DNA from: Schistocerca nitens
Taxonomy: Eukaryota; Arthropoda; Insecta; Orthoptera; Acrididae
Reading direction: 5' to 3'
NCBI RefSeq assembly: GCF_023898315.1
Contig: NC_064622.1
Coordinates: 172,442,178-172,506,177, forward strand
Length of the DNA stretch: 64,000 bases
Shown: piece after piece, positions 20,401 to 31,172 of the stretch
Numbering within the stretch: position 1 is the first letter of the stretch
How the letters are laid out: each line of letters begins with the position of its first letter
Notes under the pieces: model-generated
Database searches by the model: none
What the model saw: the letters and a program-made list of their open reading frames with translations, nothing else
What the model was told of the DNA's origin: nothing
Program-made: the position numbers and the translations under genes

Positions 20401-20589
20401 GGCTCTTGGTGGCCGCCGGCCTCCTGCAGCTGTAGCAGTTGTGTTCGAAGTTGAGGGCTGTGTTGTCGTCAGCGGTAGGGTCTGTGTCTGCTGGGGTGGT
20501 GCCGCTTGCTGTGAAAACACCAGCTTCGGTTGCGTCGTCTGTACTTGCTTTGCCGTCTTCGCTTTCCTAGTATTGGTCTTGCGAGGTAA

Positions 20590-21453
20590 TTCTTAGTATT
20601 TTTAACAGCCTTTCCAAGGATCCAGAGGATCCTTTTCACAATTCGTGCATTTTTCCTTTACTGCGCGCGGAATGGTGCATTCTTTCGTTGCGTGGAAGTC
20701 TGAACAGCATACACAATGTGCTGGCAACGAGCAATAATTAGCTGTGTGCTCATATGTCTGACACTTCTTACATTGTTGTGGTCCATGTTTTTCGCGGTAT
20801 GATTCAGGTCGCGCCACTGCATACAGAAGATATTGCATGTTATAGATTTAGCCGTTTTCCTTCGATTTGGGAAATTGGCATTGGTTCCAAGTCCTGTTGG
20901 TTCCTTCCTCGTCTTATTGAAGTAACCTTGCAGCCGGGAAACCTTTTTCATGTAGTTCTCGGGTCACTTTCTCCACTTGAACTGACGCAGGTAGACGCTT
21001 AATAGCCACTTTCACTTCCTTTGCCTCAGAGGGCTGATGGATGAAAAGGGGAAGTCGTTATTGATTAAAGAAGTTCATTGTCCGTTGATGATCTCCATGG
21101 GATTCCAAATGGTACTTTATCCTGTCTCCTGATCTGCTTTGAGCGAGTCCTGTAGCTGTTGTTTGAGAATTGTATTCAAATGCACCTAATTTTACGTATA
21201 ATGTACGGTTATTAGCGGTGTTTAACGGTGTCATGGTGTCACTTCTGTGGGTCCTGCGTTGGCTGCACTGGCGTTTGCTCGTCTCTGCTGGTGTCTCTCC
21301 TTGTGTGGGAGGCGAGGAGTCAATAGGAGTAACTAGATTGGCTGTTTCCACCTCCACTTTTCGTTTGCGCGGATTTTCCGCCGCTATTTTCTGCCAGTGA
21401 TGGCCGTATTTATATTGCACTGTCTCAAACCCGTCCTCCTGTAGATTTTGCAT
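20590..21453 (-). pseudogene. Jockey-like LINE, ORF1 (Gag-like, zinc knuckles)
   Basis: An N-terminal piece (21453-21058) begins MQNLQEDGFETVQYKYGHHW with a basic KRKVEVE stretch. A C-terminal piece (20838-20602) has CCHC-type knuckles (QCKKCQTYEHTANYC, CVCCSDFHATKEC, KCTNCEKD). This is the RNA-binding ORF1 of Jockey-group LINEs. Frameshifts near 20950-21060 break it. Confidence 0.75.
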
Positions 21454-22270
21454 TTAGTTTTCTTGTTCCGTTTCTTCCTTGCTTTTTGACGATGAAGAAA
21501 CTTAGTGTGGCAGAGCTTCTTCCATCATTTATTGGTCCACAATGGTATCGTCTTCCATTTGTATGTTGTGTGCCAGTGAGAGTTGTTACACGTGTTGCAA
21601 AGCGCTGTTTAGGCAGAGCTGTACTACTTCTTCGTTGGTAGGGGCTACAGTGGCGGCCACGTGGTGAGTTGTTGGCCATCCAGTGTCCGTATTCCTTGCG
21701 AGTGTCATCATACTAGTGGTCATCGAAACAACAGCGTCCCGCCTCAACGCATCAACGGCAGCATACGTGGCTCCAAGGCGGCCTTTGTGTACTCGGGGGC
21801 AGCTGGGGGCTGCCAGAGCGATCAGTGACCCTGTTGACGCAAGGATGGCCTCAGTCGGTGGATGTCCGCTTATGCTGGACCGCTGGCACCTCCAAACTGC
21901 TAATACGGCGTGTAGACGCCCGGTGCTGAGTCCAGGACCCGGGGAGTCACTCGATGTATCACACAACGACACCCTGGAAGTGGGCACCACTCGGCAACAG
22001 GGCCTAGAGATCCTAAATCATCACGTCTAGGTGGCAGCTCATAGATCTACGGCCTCGGCTAGCTGAAGACGCTGGCTGCTTGGTGTTGTTGAAGCTGCGC
22101 TGTCCACAATTAGACTGCCGGCGGGCTGGAGACTGTCATGGCTTCGCCCAGAGTCAGAAGTCCAGAACCAGGGGTGCTCGTGGTTGAGTGTGGAGAATTT
22201 ATAGTCACTCTAGTCAGCTACGTTGTAACAGGAGTCCGTCTCCTGTCGTGTAGGTGGCTGAGGAACTGCA
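21454..22270. other. Probable 5' region of the Jockey-like LINE
   Basis: A moderately GC-rich stretch lies upstream of ORF1. It has a long minus-strand frame (21990-21586) without a recognisable domain. It is likely the LINE 5' UTR or a lost N-terminal extension; the boundary is not visible. Confidence 0.35.
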
Positions 22271-22744
22271 CTAGTGAGACATGGCATGGCATTTGGAAAC
22301 CTAGCCTACCGCTATGACAGATTGCTGTATTGCAGACTGCTACGCCAGAATTATTTTAGCATTCATCGGCAGGATTTCGCAGGCGATTTGCCTGCACGAC
22401 CTTCAGCTGGTTGCAAAGTCTGGTATGCGGCTGATGCCGCAACAGCTGTAATATAACAAAAAATCCTTTGAACAGGCCTAGTATACCATTATTCCAATGA
22501 AACAGTTCTACTTTTATACTTCAGTTCAGAGGGGTGTATGCTAAGTACAGTCTTCTCTTGAGTAATTCTTTTTTTATTTGTTTTGTTTTCACTTGTCATA
22601 TTATTCCCTCCCACAAGGAGACCAGACTGGCAGAAACCATATTGCTGCTCTTAAAATACATATATATATAGAAAATTGTTAGTTAAAAAGTTAAAACAAT
22701 TGGATATATCATTTTGAAAATGAAACCGGTTCTTTCGTAAGTAC

Positions 22745-22805
22745 TTTATTTATAAGTACAACCTGTTTCGTGAAATTTTATCTGCAGCGTCAGGTGCAAT
22801 AAAAT
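22745..22805 (-). ncRNA. Hammerhead-like motif, left arm of foldback 1
   Basis: In minus sense: GCAC, CTGACGC (box 1, last base changed), a weak stem, GAAAC-AG-GTT (box 2 and stem III), then GTAC. The partner arm keeps the pieces that this arm has lost, so a consensus of the two arms gives a complete core. Confidence 0.45.
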
Positions 22806-23230
22806 CAAGTCATGAACTGACCAGAAAAGAGAATGGGATGACACAGCGTTCATAGTCAGCAGTTTTTCGATATATAGTGGACGTTAACCATAAAATAGCA
22901 TAAAACAACATAGAGCGCTCCCATTATATCTGGAGAGCCAGTATATGGTGCATACGCCGCTTGTCGGTATACATCCAGTACGAGCGCTTGCGGTGGTAAA
23001 TGAGGGACCGGTGCTGCTTAATTTTACATGTATGATCATACACAACCGGTTTTTATCACTCTCTCAGTATGCGGGGACCCGTTAGCTAACCAAGTACCGG
23101 TACTCCTGGTATCACGGGAGCGTTCTATGTTGTTTTATGCTATTTTATAACTGACGTCCGCAACATAGGGAAAAATTGCTGACTGTGAACCGTGGGGCAT
23201 CCAGTTCTCTTTTCTGATCAGAACATGACT

Positions 23231-23295
23231 TAATTTTATTGTACCTGAAGATGTAGCTAAAATGCTGCGTAACCGGCTGTGCTTATAAATGAACC
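23231..23295 (+). ncRNA. Hammerhead-like motif, right arm of foldback 1
   Basis: GTAC (stem I) is followed by CTGAAGA (23245-23251), stem II GTAGC/GCTGC, GTAAC in place of GAAAC, CG, GCT, then GTGC (stem I return). Box 1 and stem II are intact. Box 2 carries one substitution. Confidence 0.5.
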
Positions 23296-23332
23296 ACTTG
23301 CAGTTGAAGTGGTTTTATCTTCAAAATGATAC

Positions 23333-24880
23333 GTGTAGGCCGTGGCTGCCCTGAATACAAAGTCTTCTGCACTAAAATAGTCACGCCATCCATTTTGGTG
23401 TTTTACTATAAAACACAGATGGCATGGGTGTGGCTGGGGAAAAGACGATGAAGATGACACATATGGCCCTCGATATAAGCACCCAGGAGATGCTTTGGGC
23501 TAGGAATGAATGAAGGAAGGAGGGATGAAGGGCAACAAGACAGTACAGATAAATGGGTCACTATTTCTGATAGTAGAGGGAGGACGTTTGGCTTGGAAAT
23601 GGGATGTATAAATGGACGCCAGAGCTGCAGAGAACGAGGGTTGCCCTGGAAGCTTGGAGAGGCACTGGAGCCTTGACCTAGGGAATGGCTAGCGTTATAA
23701 ATGTTTGTCATATACAACTGAAACCATTCGCCTTTCATGAAGGAGGGATTTTCATTTTCCAAGTACAGATTTCAAGTCGTCTAGCGACTAACATTAGTTG
23801 GTACAGGTCTTAGTAATGGTTCGGTAACACTGTGGAGTTCGTCGTATAACGTTTGTGATTGCATAAGATTGCACAAATAATTTTAGAAAATGTTGTTCAT
23901 GCTCGCCAGCTATGTGAGTTAATCAACACCATGCACTCCTTGCTACAGGTAACAACTACCACGTGCTTTACAAGGTGTACACTGTATACTGGTGACAGTG
24001 TTACCACTTCGCGAACTACTAGAGAATAGCGGAAGAGCATCGTGTGCGACGATAAATCACGTTGCATGTTGTGAGATTTGTATCTAACCTAGAAAAAAAT
24101 TCAGAGATATAGGTAAAACTCCAGTTGGTACTTAAGATCGATGTGTTACACAATTTCCCTTCCTCTTTAGTGCCACTTATTAGAAACGCAAGCCTATTCT
24201 CCATAAGGGAATTTGCAGAATGATTTTTCTGAAAGCATACCTAGCCTTCGATAACGTGCCCTGTATGGTTAAAAGATGCATGTTGTACAGCATCATCCAA
24301 CTAGCTGTTCAGTCTGTTTTTCTAGCGTCTTAGGGACAAAGGTTCTGCACCAGCCCGAAAGGGTGTGGGGGCCTTGGTCAACCCACACGCTTGAGACGGA
24401 CGACCGTGTGCTACACACGGTATACGAAAACCAGTGTCCTACGAATAGCATTAGCGCAAGGTACGATTCATCTTCTGCTTAGTTTTCATGAACAACTTCT
24501 GTAGTCACATATTCTCCAGCTCGTTCAAGCTCTTGGTTCACAAGACCACCGATGCAGATTGCAATACTACCAACGGCTATCGTAAAAATAAGACGAAGAT
24601 CCTCTGTTAATATTAAGACATATTTTTACTGACGAAATAGTATTCACAACAGATGGTTTTGTGTGAGTTACAATAATCATCATGGGAGGGGTGGGGGGGG
24701 GGGAGGAGGGATGATGAGAAAAGAAATGCTACAGCAGAAACGTTTCTCAATCAACGAGTGAGTAAGCGATCTTGACAACAGACTAATAAGGCCATACGAG
24801 CTACTACAGAGGTTACACGTAGCTCATTATCAGAAATTTCTCATTAACGCCTTGCCTACTTTTCTGTAAGTTGCAGCATG
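23333..24880. other. No gene recognised
   Basis: 1.5 kb with only short frames. A G-rich run lies at about 24686-24710. I see no repeat family shared with the rest of the window. Confidence 0.5.
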
Positions 24881-25165
24881 TGTGAACTCCTGACGCTATC
24901 ACTTCAGGATCAGTGGGCCGGTCAGGGAGGCCCATACCTTGCCTTTCCCGTTCCCTATACCTCACCCCCTAGACTTTTGGTTATGGGGCACTAGAAGGAA
25001 TTGGTCCACGCTCCAGGCAATGATGTGCAGACACAACAGAATAGCATTTTACTGCATCCCAAGTCGTACAATAACAACCGGGCGGGAGAACGTGGTTCTT
25101 TACGCCGCAGGGCAGAGGCGTAGTTTCCCACGAATGAACGTCGTGTTGAGCCCATTCTGTGAACA
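24880..25165 (+). pseudogene. DDE transposase scrap, Tc1/mariner-like superfamily
   Basis: Plus-strand pieces read QWAGQGGP, then PFPFPIPHPLDFWLWG and QAMMCRHNRIA. This recalls the W.GR.GP..WPPRSPDLTP.DFFLWG block that holds the third catalytic residue in insect DDE transposases. It is short and frameshifted. It lies just left of foldback 2. Confidence 0.4.
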
Positions 25166-25210
25166 AGTATTCATATGTGCGTTTCGGGACTCGTATTTAC
25201 TATATTGCTG

Positions 25211-26030
25211 TTTTTGGATAGGGTCCGCCTTTAGCAAAACACAATTTTGTTTTTAAACCCAAACATGTTTCACTGCATTTGCAGCATCTTCAGTGGGCTT
25301 TTATTTCTCATCTGTTAAAGATAATGAATGTTCTTCACTGTTTGTATACATGTAACTATTAGTTTTTAAATCGTAATCACAGATATTTGTAAAAACACAT
25401 AAATTATGATTTCATACCTTTTTACCACATGGTGTGATTATTCTGATGTGTTGTGTTTCTACAATGACTGTTTTGTTCCACAGATTGTCATCTGCAACCA
25501 CTTACATCTGAAAGTAGACAAATTGTTTAAGTCAAAATTACTATTTGAAATTGTTACTTCTATGCCTGAAGTTAATTAATTCTATGTGTATGTGTGTGTG
25601 TGTTACAAAATGTTTCACTTATGTTTTCTTTTTCCTCATCTTCATCACTGTCAAACATTATACACTGAGTTGTCACTGTCACTGTTTAACTGTTTACCAG
25701 CTGTAAAAACAAACATGACGGACAGTGGAACACTTGAAGGTGTAAAAACAAGATGGCTGACAGTGGATCAGTTGAAGGTGTTCCTGGCGGTTGTTCTGAA
25801 TCTTTCAGAGGCTTCTGTGAATTTGTGTGTGTGTGTGTGTGTGGTGTTTTCAAATGTCTGTAATTACGATTTAAAAACTGATAGTTGCATGTATACAAAC
25901 AGTAAAGAACATTCTTTATCTTTAACAGATGAGAATTAAAGCCCAATGAAGATGCTGCAACTGCAGTGAAACATGTTTGGTTTAAAAAACAAAAAACTAT
26001 GTTTTGCTAAAGGCGGACCCTATCCAAAAA
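25211..26030. mobile_element. Foldback element 2 (about 190-bp inverted arms)
   Basis: Outer ends are TTTTTGGATAGGGTCCGCC and its complement (26012-26030). The arms run 25211-25400 and 25842-26030. Inside is about 440 bp of noncoding DNA with TG runs. Both arms carry a hammerhead-like motif; the left one is complete. No transposase frame is present, so it is nonautonomous. Confidence 0.8.
25254..25301 (-). ncRNA. Complete hammerhead-like motif, left arm of foldback 2
   Basis: In minus sense: stem I AAGCCCA pairs with TGGGTTT (seven pairs, one G-T). Box 1 is CTGAAGA (25287-25293). Stem II is CTGCA/TGCAG. Box 2 is GAAA, followed by C-AT-G and TT, placing the expected cleavage after the T at 25262. 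All core positions of CUGANGA and GAAA are present, but one extra T sits between box 1 and stem II. The right arm (about 25935-25995, plus) has the same layout with box 1 changed to ATGAAGA. Confidence 0.6.
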
Positions 26031-26573
26031 CATACGTATTGTAAAAGCAAACAAGGAAAAAAGAGGTTCAACCTCAAGATGATTATACTGTTGTTGTTGT
26101 TTCGTTCACTACAGCTACATCTCAAAATATCCAACACTCTAAAGGCGTTGGCGAAAGATTCGTTTTGGTAGTGGCATTGTTATTTTATATTATTCTGGAT
26201 AACTTCTTTCCCAGTTTCTAGATCCTTCGTATGTCTCAGGCAATCAAACAATTATTTGTGTTTAATAGCTAAAAATTAACCGCAATTTTCGTTTCACCAT
26301 ACGGGTTTGAAACAATAACCTTTGGCATGTGTCTACATTATCTACATTAGTCTGGCACTAATTACAGGTACTGTAAAACTGTACTGGACAAGGACGTTTC
26401 CAGACATTGCCGATGTGTATTAGTTCAGTTTAGCAACTTTTATATGGGGATCATGAAGTGACGTCACCGTAGAATCAGCACAATAATTTCTTACCCAGCG
26501 AGGGGTACCCTTTCAATATTTGAGCGGTTTTTCTAACAATAACATGTTCTACAACCACTGGAATAGTAACACC
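26031..26573. other. No gene recognised
   Basis: AT-rich with short closed frames; nothing identifiable. Confidence 0.5.
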
Positions 26574-26758
26574 TAGCCACGCGAGGTAGCCTTGTCACGG
26601 TCCGCGTGGCTCCCTCCACCGGAGGTTCGAGTCCTCCCTAGTGCATGGATGTGTGTGATGTCGTTAGCGTTAGTCTAAGTTAAACTAAATAGTGTGTAAG
26701 CTTAGGGACCGATGACCTCAGCAGTTTGGTCCCAAAAGATCTTACCACACATTTCCAA
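26574..26758 (+). mobile_element. SINE, second family (GAGGTTCGAGTCCTCC head)
   Basis: A tRNA-like head (GGTAGCCTTGTCACGGTC, GGAGGTTCGAGTCCTCC) is followed by CATGGATGTGTGTGATGTCG and a body with AGGGACCGATGACCTCAGCA. It is related to, but distinct from, the main SINE. A minus-strand copy lies at 52355-52536. Confidence 0.75.
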
Positions 26759-27061
26759 AAGTTCCAAGTAATACCAGGTGGGATAATTACACGGAGTATC
26801 ATGTTATCCCAAGCACATGTAAATCAATCTGTGTACTTTCATTATATTTTTTCTGGCATTTCTTTGGTACTCTGAAACATCCTAGATGAACTGTCCACTG
26901 TGGATGTAGTCCTTGTTTCGCTGGCAGGTTGCTGTCCTGTGGTCTGAAACGTCTCTTTTACACAACGGAAGGTGCCTAGACGACGAGTGTAATCTCGTCT
27001 TCTTCTTCATCATTCATCATCATCGTGCGCACGGCTTATGTGTAGCATTATCGCTGCGGTA

Positions 27062-27182
27062 TGATTCAGAAGGACGTAGGTTGCAGTAGGTACTGGGAGA
27101 TGAAGGAGCTTGCACAGGATAGATTAGCATGTAGAGCTACATCAAACCAGTCTCAGGACTGAAGACCACAACAACAACAACA
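27062..27182 (+). mobile_element. LINE 3' end with AAC tail
   Basis: GATTCAGAAGGA.GTAGGTTGCAGTA... through CTCAGGACTGAAGACC and a (AAC)n tail. The same end terminates the LINE at 33584-34713. It is a short 5'-truncated copy. Confidence 0.75.
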
Positions 27183-27252
27183 TGTCATTTTTATGTATAC
27201 CACCACAAAGTAGCTAAAGTGCTCATTACATTGTAGCTAGTTTTGAAAATTT

Positions 27253-27903
27253 GTGTTATTGGTAGGCAGACCTACACATAATACGCAATGCGAACAGTTT
27301 TTAAAACATGGAGGAAAATGTAATGAAACAAAGTCTATGAGTATAGGGACTAAGTTCCGAAATTATAACACAGTTGTAAAACCTGAGGGCTTATATGCGT
27401 CCGAAACCTTGACCGTGAATATTCAAGGTCAAGCTGAGCGGCTGGAAAAGCGAGAGCGTAGGATATTAAGGAAAATCCTAGGTAATAGATGGGTTGATGG
27501 ACAATGGCGAATGAGAGCAAATTAGGACTTGTACAGCAAGGCAGAACCTATCACAGCATCCATTAAGAAGAGACGATTGTTATCTTACGGTCATCTCATG
27601 ATGATGGACGGTGATCGACAAACAAAAAGAATATAGAGTTTCATCCGATCTAAGAAAACAAGGCCAAGGTGGTTGGAAGAATATGAAAAAGATCTTAGGC
27701 AGATTGATATTTCAGAGAGAGAAATTACTGACAGGAACAAATTTAGAAGATCGGTGAACAACTACCAAGGTTTTGAAATAGCATCAACATCCAGAAGATG
27801 GAGAGGAGCATTATCCGAAGAACATAAACAGGCACTTCTTGGTGGGCTCAGAAGATACTGGCAGGAAGTTAAAGCTGTAACAAGAACAAGACCTGGACAC
27901 TAG
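27253..27903 (+). pseudogene. LINE reverse transcriptase C-terminal remnant
   Basis: Two frames read LYASETLTVNIQGQAERLEK and RRILRKILGNRWVDGQWRMR, then KKRRLLSYGHLMMM and KTRPRWLEEYEKDL. This matches the LYGSETWT...W.GH..RM order downstream of the RT palm in RTE-like LINEs. One stop lies near 27525. No 5' part is present. Confidence 0.65.
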
Positions 27904-28397
27904 AGTGAAGTTGGTTGTTACCATGCGGTCCATAAAGGCTCAACTCGATAAAAAAATCCTATTACCTCTTTGGTACTGTGTACCGAAACTAATAGGCAGT
28001 GGGTAAGATAAAAAAATTACGACTGTAGAAACAGATATACACTTTTTCAGTACTGTACTGGCCACTGTTTCACAGACAATATGTCGGGCATATGTAATTC
28101 TATACTTTCTTGAAAATTTAAAATGACTTATCCTACTTAGCTATGATTTTAAAATATGATTCATAGCTAATGAGTCCTGTGGAAGCAAGTAGGCCCATAA
28201 AGACAAATATAATACAGTCACAGCCATGAAGCTATACATCAATATGAGCCACAGTTCACATTATGTCACAAACAACCTGCAGTATGATACGACATTATCT
28301 AGCTCGCTGTATAACTGACTTTGAGCTGCACACTTAGTCTATTTATATGCCGTATGGGATATACTGAATAACTATTATATGTCAGGAGTAGCATTTG

Positions 28398-28613
28398 TCC
28401 GCAGCTCGTGGTCGTGCGGTAGCGTTCTCGCTTCCCACGCCCGGGTTCCCGGGTTCGATTCCCGGCGGGGTCAGGGATTTTCTCTGCCTCGTGATGACTG
28501 GGTGTTGTGTGCTGTCCTTAGGTTAGTTAGGTTTAAGTAGTTCTAAGTTCTAGGGGACTGATGACCATAGATGTTAAGTCTCATAGTGCTCAGAGCCATT
28601 TGAACCATTTGAA
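28398..28613 (+). mobile_element. SINE, third family, copy 1
   Basis: A tRNA-like head (CTCGTGGTCGTGCGGTAGCG; GGGTTCGATTCCCGG) is followed by the ~115-bp 3' body shared with the main SINE (CCTTAGGTTAGTTAGG, AGGGGACTGATGACC, GCTCAGAGCCATTTGAACC). It lies inside the first duplicated unit. Confidence 0.85.
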
Positions 28614-28878
28614 CTACTTAGCTATGATTTTAAAATATGATTCATAGCTAATGAGTCCTGTGGAAGCAAGTAGGCCCGTAAAGACAAATATAATACAGTC
28701 ACAGCCATGAAGCTATACATCAATATGAGCCACAGTTCACATTATGTCACAAACAACCTGCAGTATGATACGACATTATCTAGCTCGCTGTATAACTGAC
28801 TTTGAGCTGCACACTTAGTCTATTTATATGCCGTATGGGATATACTGAATAACTATTATATGTCAGGAGTAGCATTTG

Positions 28879-29094
28879 TCCGCAGCTCGTGGTCGTGCGG
28901 TAGCGTTCTCGCTTCGCGCGCCCGGGTTCCCGGGTTCGATTCCCGGCGAGGTCAGGGATTTTCTCCGCCTCGTGATGACTGGGTGTTGCGTGGTGTGCTT
29001 AGGTTAGTTAGGTTTAAGTAGTTTTAAGTTCTAGGGGACTGATGACCATAGCTGTTAAGTTCCATAGTGCTCAGAGCCATTTGAACCATTTTGA
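28879..29094 (+). mobile_element. SINE, third family, copy 2
   Basis: As copy 1 with about eleven differences. Flanks AGTAGCATTT and AGTCGTATTT look like a worn target duplication, so this may be the original insertion. Confidence 0.85.
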
Positions 29095-29317
29095 AGTCGT
29101 ATTTAGTCTGTACACTCAGCACTGTCTTGTTTATCTATACTACGTTCGGTTTTCGTGTATAATACATGAGAACAGCACATAAATCAGCTTTTAAACAAAA
29201 GCAGTATATTGTAAAAACAGAGTGTTATACAATATAAAGACTTTTGAGTTACAAAATCACTATCCATCTGGCGCATATAAAACCCCTTCAGGAAACAACT
29301 GCACAACGATTGTATTA

Positions 29318-29815
29318 TGTATTGTATTGTGTTGTATTGTATGTTAACCGGGGACCTAGAAACGACGGAGAGGCTCCGTCCCCGCCGCAGCCGCAGTGGT
29401 CCACAACCCCACGACGACTACCGCAGTCCACTTCACCCCTCCACCGCCCCACACCGAACCCAGGGTTACTGTGCGGTTCGGCGCCCGGTGGACCCCCCCC
29501 CCCCCCCCCCTCCTAGGGAACGTCTCAAACCAGACGACTGTAACCCCTATGTTCGCGTGGTAGAGTAATGGTGGTGTACGCGTACGTGGAGAACTTGTTT
29601 GCGCAGTAATCGCCGACACAGTGTAACCGAGGCGGAATAAGGGGAACCAGCCCGCATTCGCCGAGATAGATGGAAAACCGACTAGAAACCATCCACAGAC
29701 TGGTCGGTTCACCGGACCTCGACACAAATCCGACGGGTGGATTCGTGCCGGGGACCAGGCGCTCCTTCCCGCTCCAGACAGCCGTGCGTTAGACCGCACG
29801 GCCGACCGGGCGAGC
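29318..29815. repeat. GC-rich interspersed repeat, unnamed
   Basis: About 500 bp with an abrupt rise in GC, preceded by TATTGTATTGTGTTGTATTG and containing a run of 18 C at 29493-29510. Its right end (CCGTGCGTTAGACCGCACGG) is palindromic and tRNA-arm-like. It has the look of a retroposed element, but I cannot assign it. Long frames reflect GC content only. Confidence 0.4.
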
Positions 29816-30800
29816 TTGTATTATGTAAATCACGTATGTATACTGTGTTGCAAATTCTATAGTAATTTAAAATACATTACGTAAAAAAACGGTGTATCTT
29901 GAATGTGGTCACGGTTACTGTACACGCATAGCTTTGGACGCACTATACACATTATGAGACGCTATTATACTGCCAGATATAGTCACTATTTTCAGAATAA
30001 GATGTAGCAGTGGTAGACAGTGCAGCTGACAACACATCCGTGCATATAAATAAATTAGAAATGCTCTGGATCAAAGGGCAACATCTCCATCTTACTTTCA
30101 GGATTGGGCGGCTATATTGTGATCATGGATCCAATACAGATCTGCAAAGTGAGTGGGGATAGCAACACGTAATCTACTACTTTGGCAGGATATATCAAAG
30201 GATTTATGAAAGTAGGAATCCTGTTGGAAACTGCCTTTGTTCTTGAACAGTTGTAGTGCACAAGCAGTTATGAGGAGAATGTGTATAAATCCGTTGAGCA
30301 TGGAAGAAATCAGAGGAACAATAACACCAGGATGATGCTACGCACCGGGAGTTCACTCGCATACTGGAGCACGGGCTCATCCTTGATGGATACGACAGCA
30401 CGACACGTATCTCTTCTGTAACACTGTCCGCCCATGAGTTATTTCTCGTTCCACCACAGAAATAGCTAACTTCATTTCGGCGAATGGCTTCAGAGAATTT
30501 CCTGTACTGGTTCGTCCCACGTTGGCAACCCAGTTTGCTTTGTATGAATCCTCCTCCTACAGGAGCGGTAGAAAAACATTTGCCTGTTAAGTTTTCCTAT
30601 AAGTCAGCTCATGCACAAGGTTTTCGACTGACGTCCTTATTGTCTTGATCGCCAAGTTTGTACTTAATGGCGTCACTCTCACTTCGTACAGCAAGAAATG
30701 GCCACTGTGCGACATTTCCCCCAATACATTACCAAGAGCAATTTGTGGCCAAATGTGCTCCATATTATTCCTTTATCACCTGCCTCACTTATATCATTGA
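29816..30800. other. No gene recognised
   Basis: About 1 kb of ordinary-composition DNA. Short frames on both strands lack any domain. Confidence 0.5.
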
Positions 30801-30804
30801 CTGT

Positions 30805-31065
30805 TTTAAAAATATATCTCAATAATGCATGGGCAGAGACTCCCCAAAATTATGGAAGAACTAAAGATGGATGGAAAAAGATATAGAGGGCGCCCAAGAA
30901 CACGATGGAAAATGGGAGTGAGAATATCTGTGGAAAGGAGAGGTGTGACCTGGCAGCAAGTGGAGGAAGAAAAGTGGTGGGAGGACCCAGCCAAATGGAG
31001 AGGACTCGTCAATACCCAGACCCGGCAGTAGCTGGAGCGGGATCCGGATATAGATAGATCTCAAT
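30805..31065 (+). pseudogene. LINE C-terminal end
   Basis: The plus strand reads RYRGRPRTRWKMGVRISVERRG, then TWQQVEEEKWWEDPAKWRGL. This is the GRPRTRW...W....WWEDR..WR block that closes the reverse-transcriptase ORF of several LINEs. A stop follows soon after. Confidence 0.65.
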
Positions 31066-31172
31066 AAGTCAATAACATAACCTCACGCGTCCAGCGGTAA
31101 GAAGATAAATCCAAATATTCGTATCACAGCCATCTCCCCCTTCAGAAAGTTGTATGCTCTTATTATGTAATA

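Larger units (their letters stand above)
22706..23332. mobile_element. Foldback element 1 (about 225-bp inverted arms)
   Basis: The left arm 22706-22930 and right arm 23118-23332 are inverted complements with scattered differences. Matching stretches include TAAAATAGCATAAAACAACA with the GAGCG.TC that follows it, and AATAAAATCAAGTCATG with its slightly diverged partner. The spacer of about 190 bp has no coding frame. Each arm carries a hammerhead-like motif. It is a nonautonomous inverted-repeat element, possibly derived from a Penelope-like element. Exact ends and target duplication are not clear. Confidence 0.75.
28133..29094. repeat. 481-bp tandem duplication (unique segment plus SINE, twice)
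   Basis: 28133-28613 and 28614-29094 are head-to-tail copies. Each has about 265 bp of unique sequence followed by a SINE. The unique parts differ at one position. The SINE parts differ at about eleven. Confidence 0.95.

Noticed and set aside
22061..22100. CTGAAGA at 22.06 kb as another hammerhead
   Set aside because: There is no GAAA box or pairing stem in range.
28405..28475. Functional tRNA gene
   Set aside because: The tRNA-like part is the head of a SINE, is repeated 481 bp later, and continues into the SINE body.
29356..29799. 147-residue minus-strand frame as a gene
   Set aside because: It lies wholly in the GC-rich repeat and includes a translated poly(C) run; the composition alone keeps the frame open.
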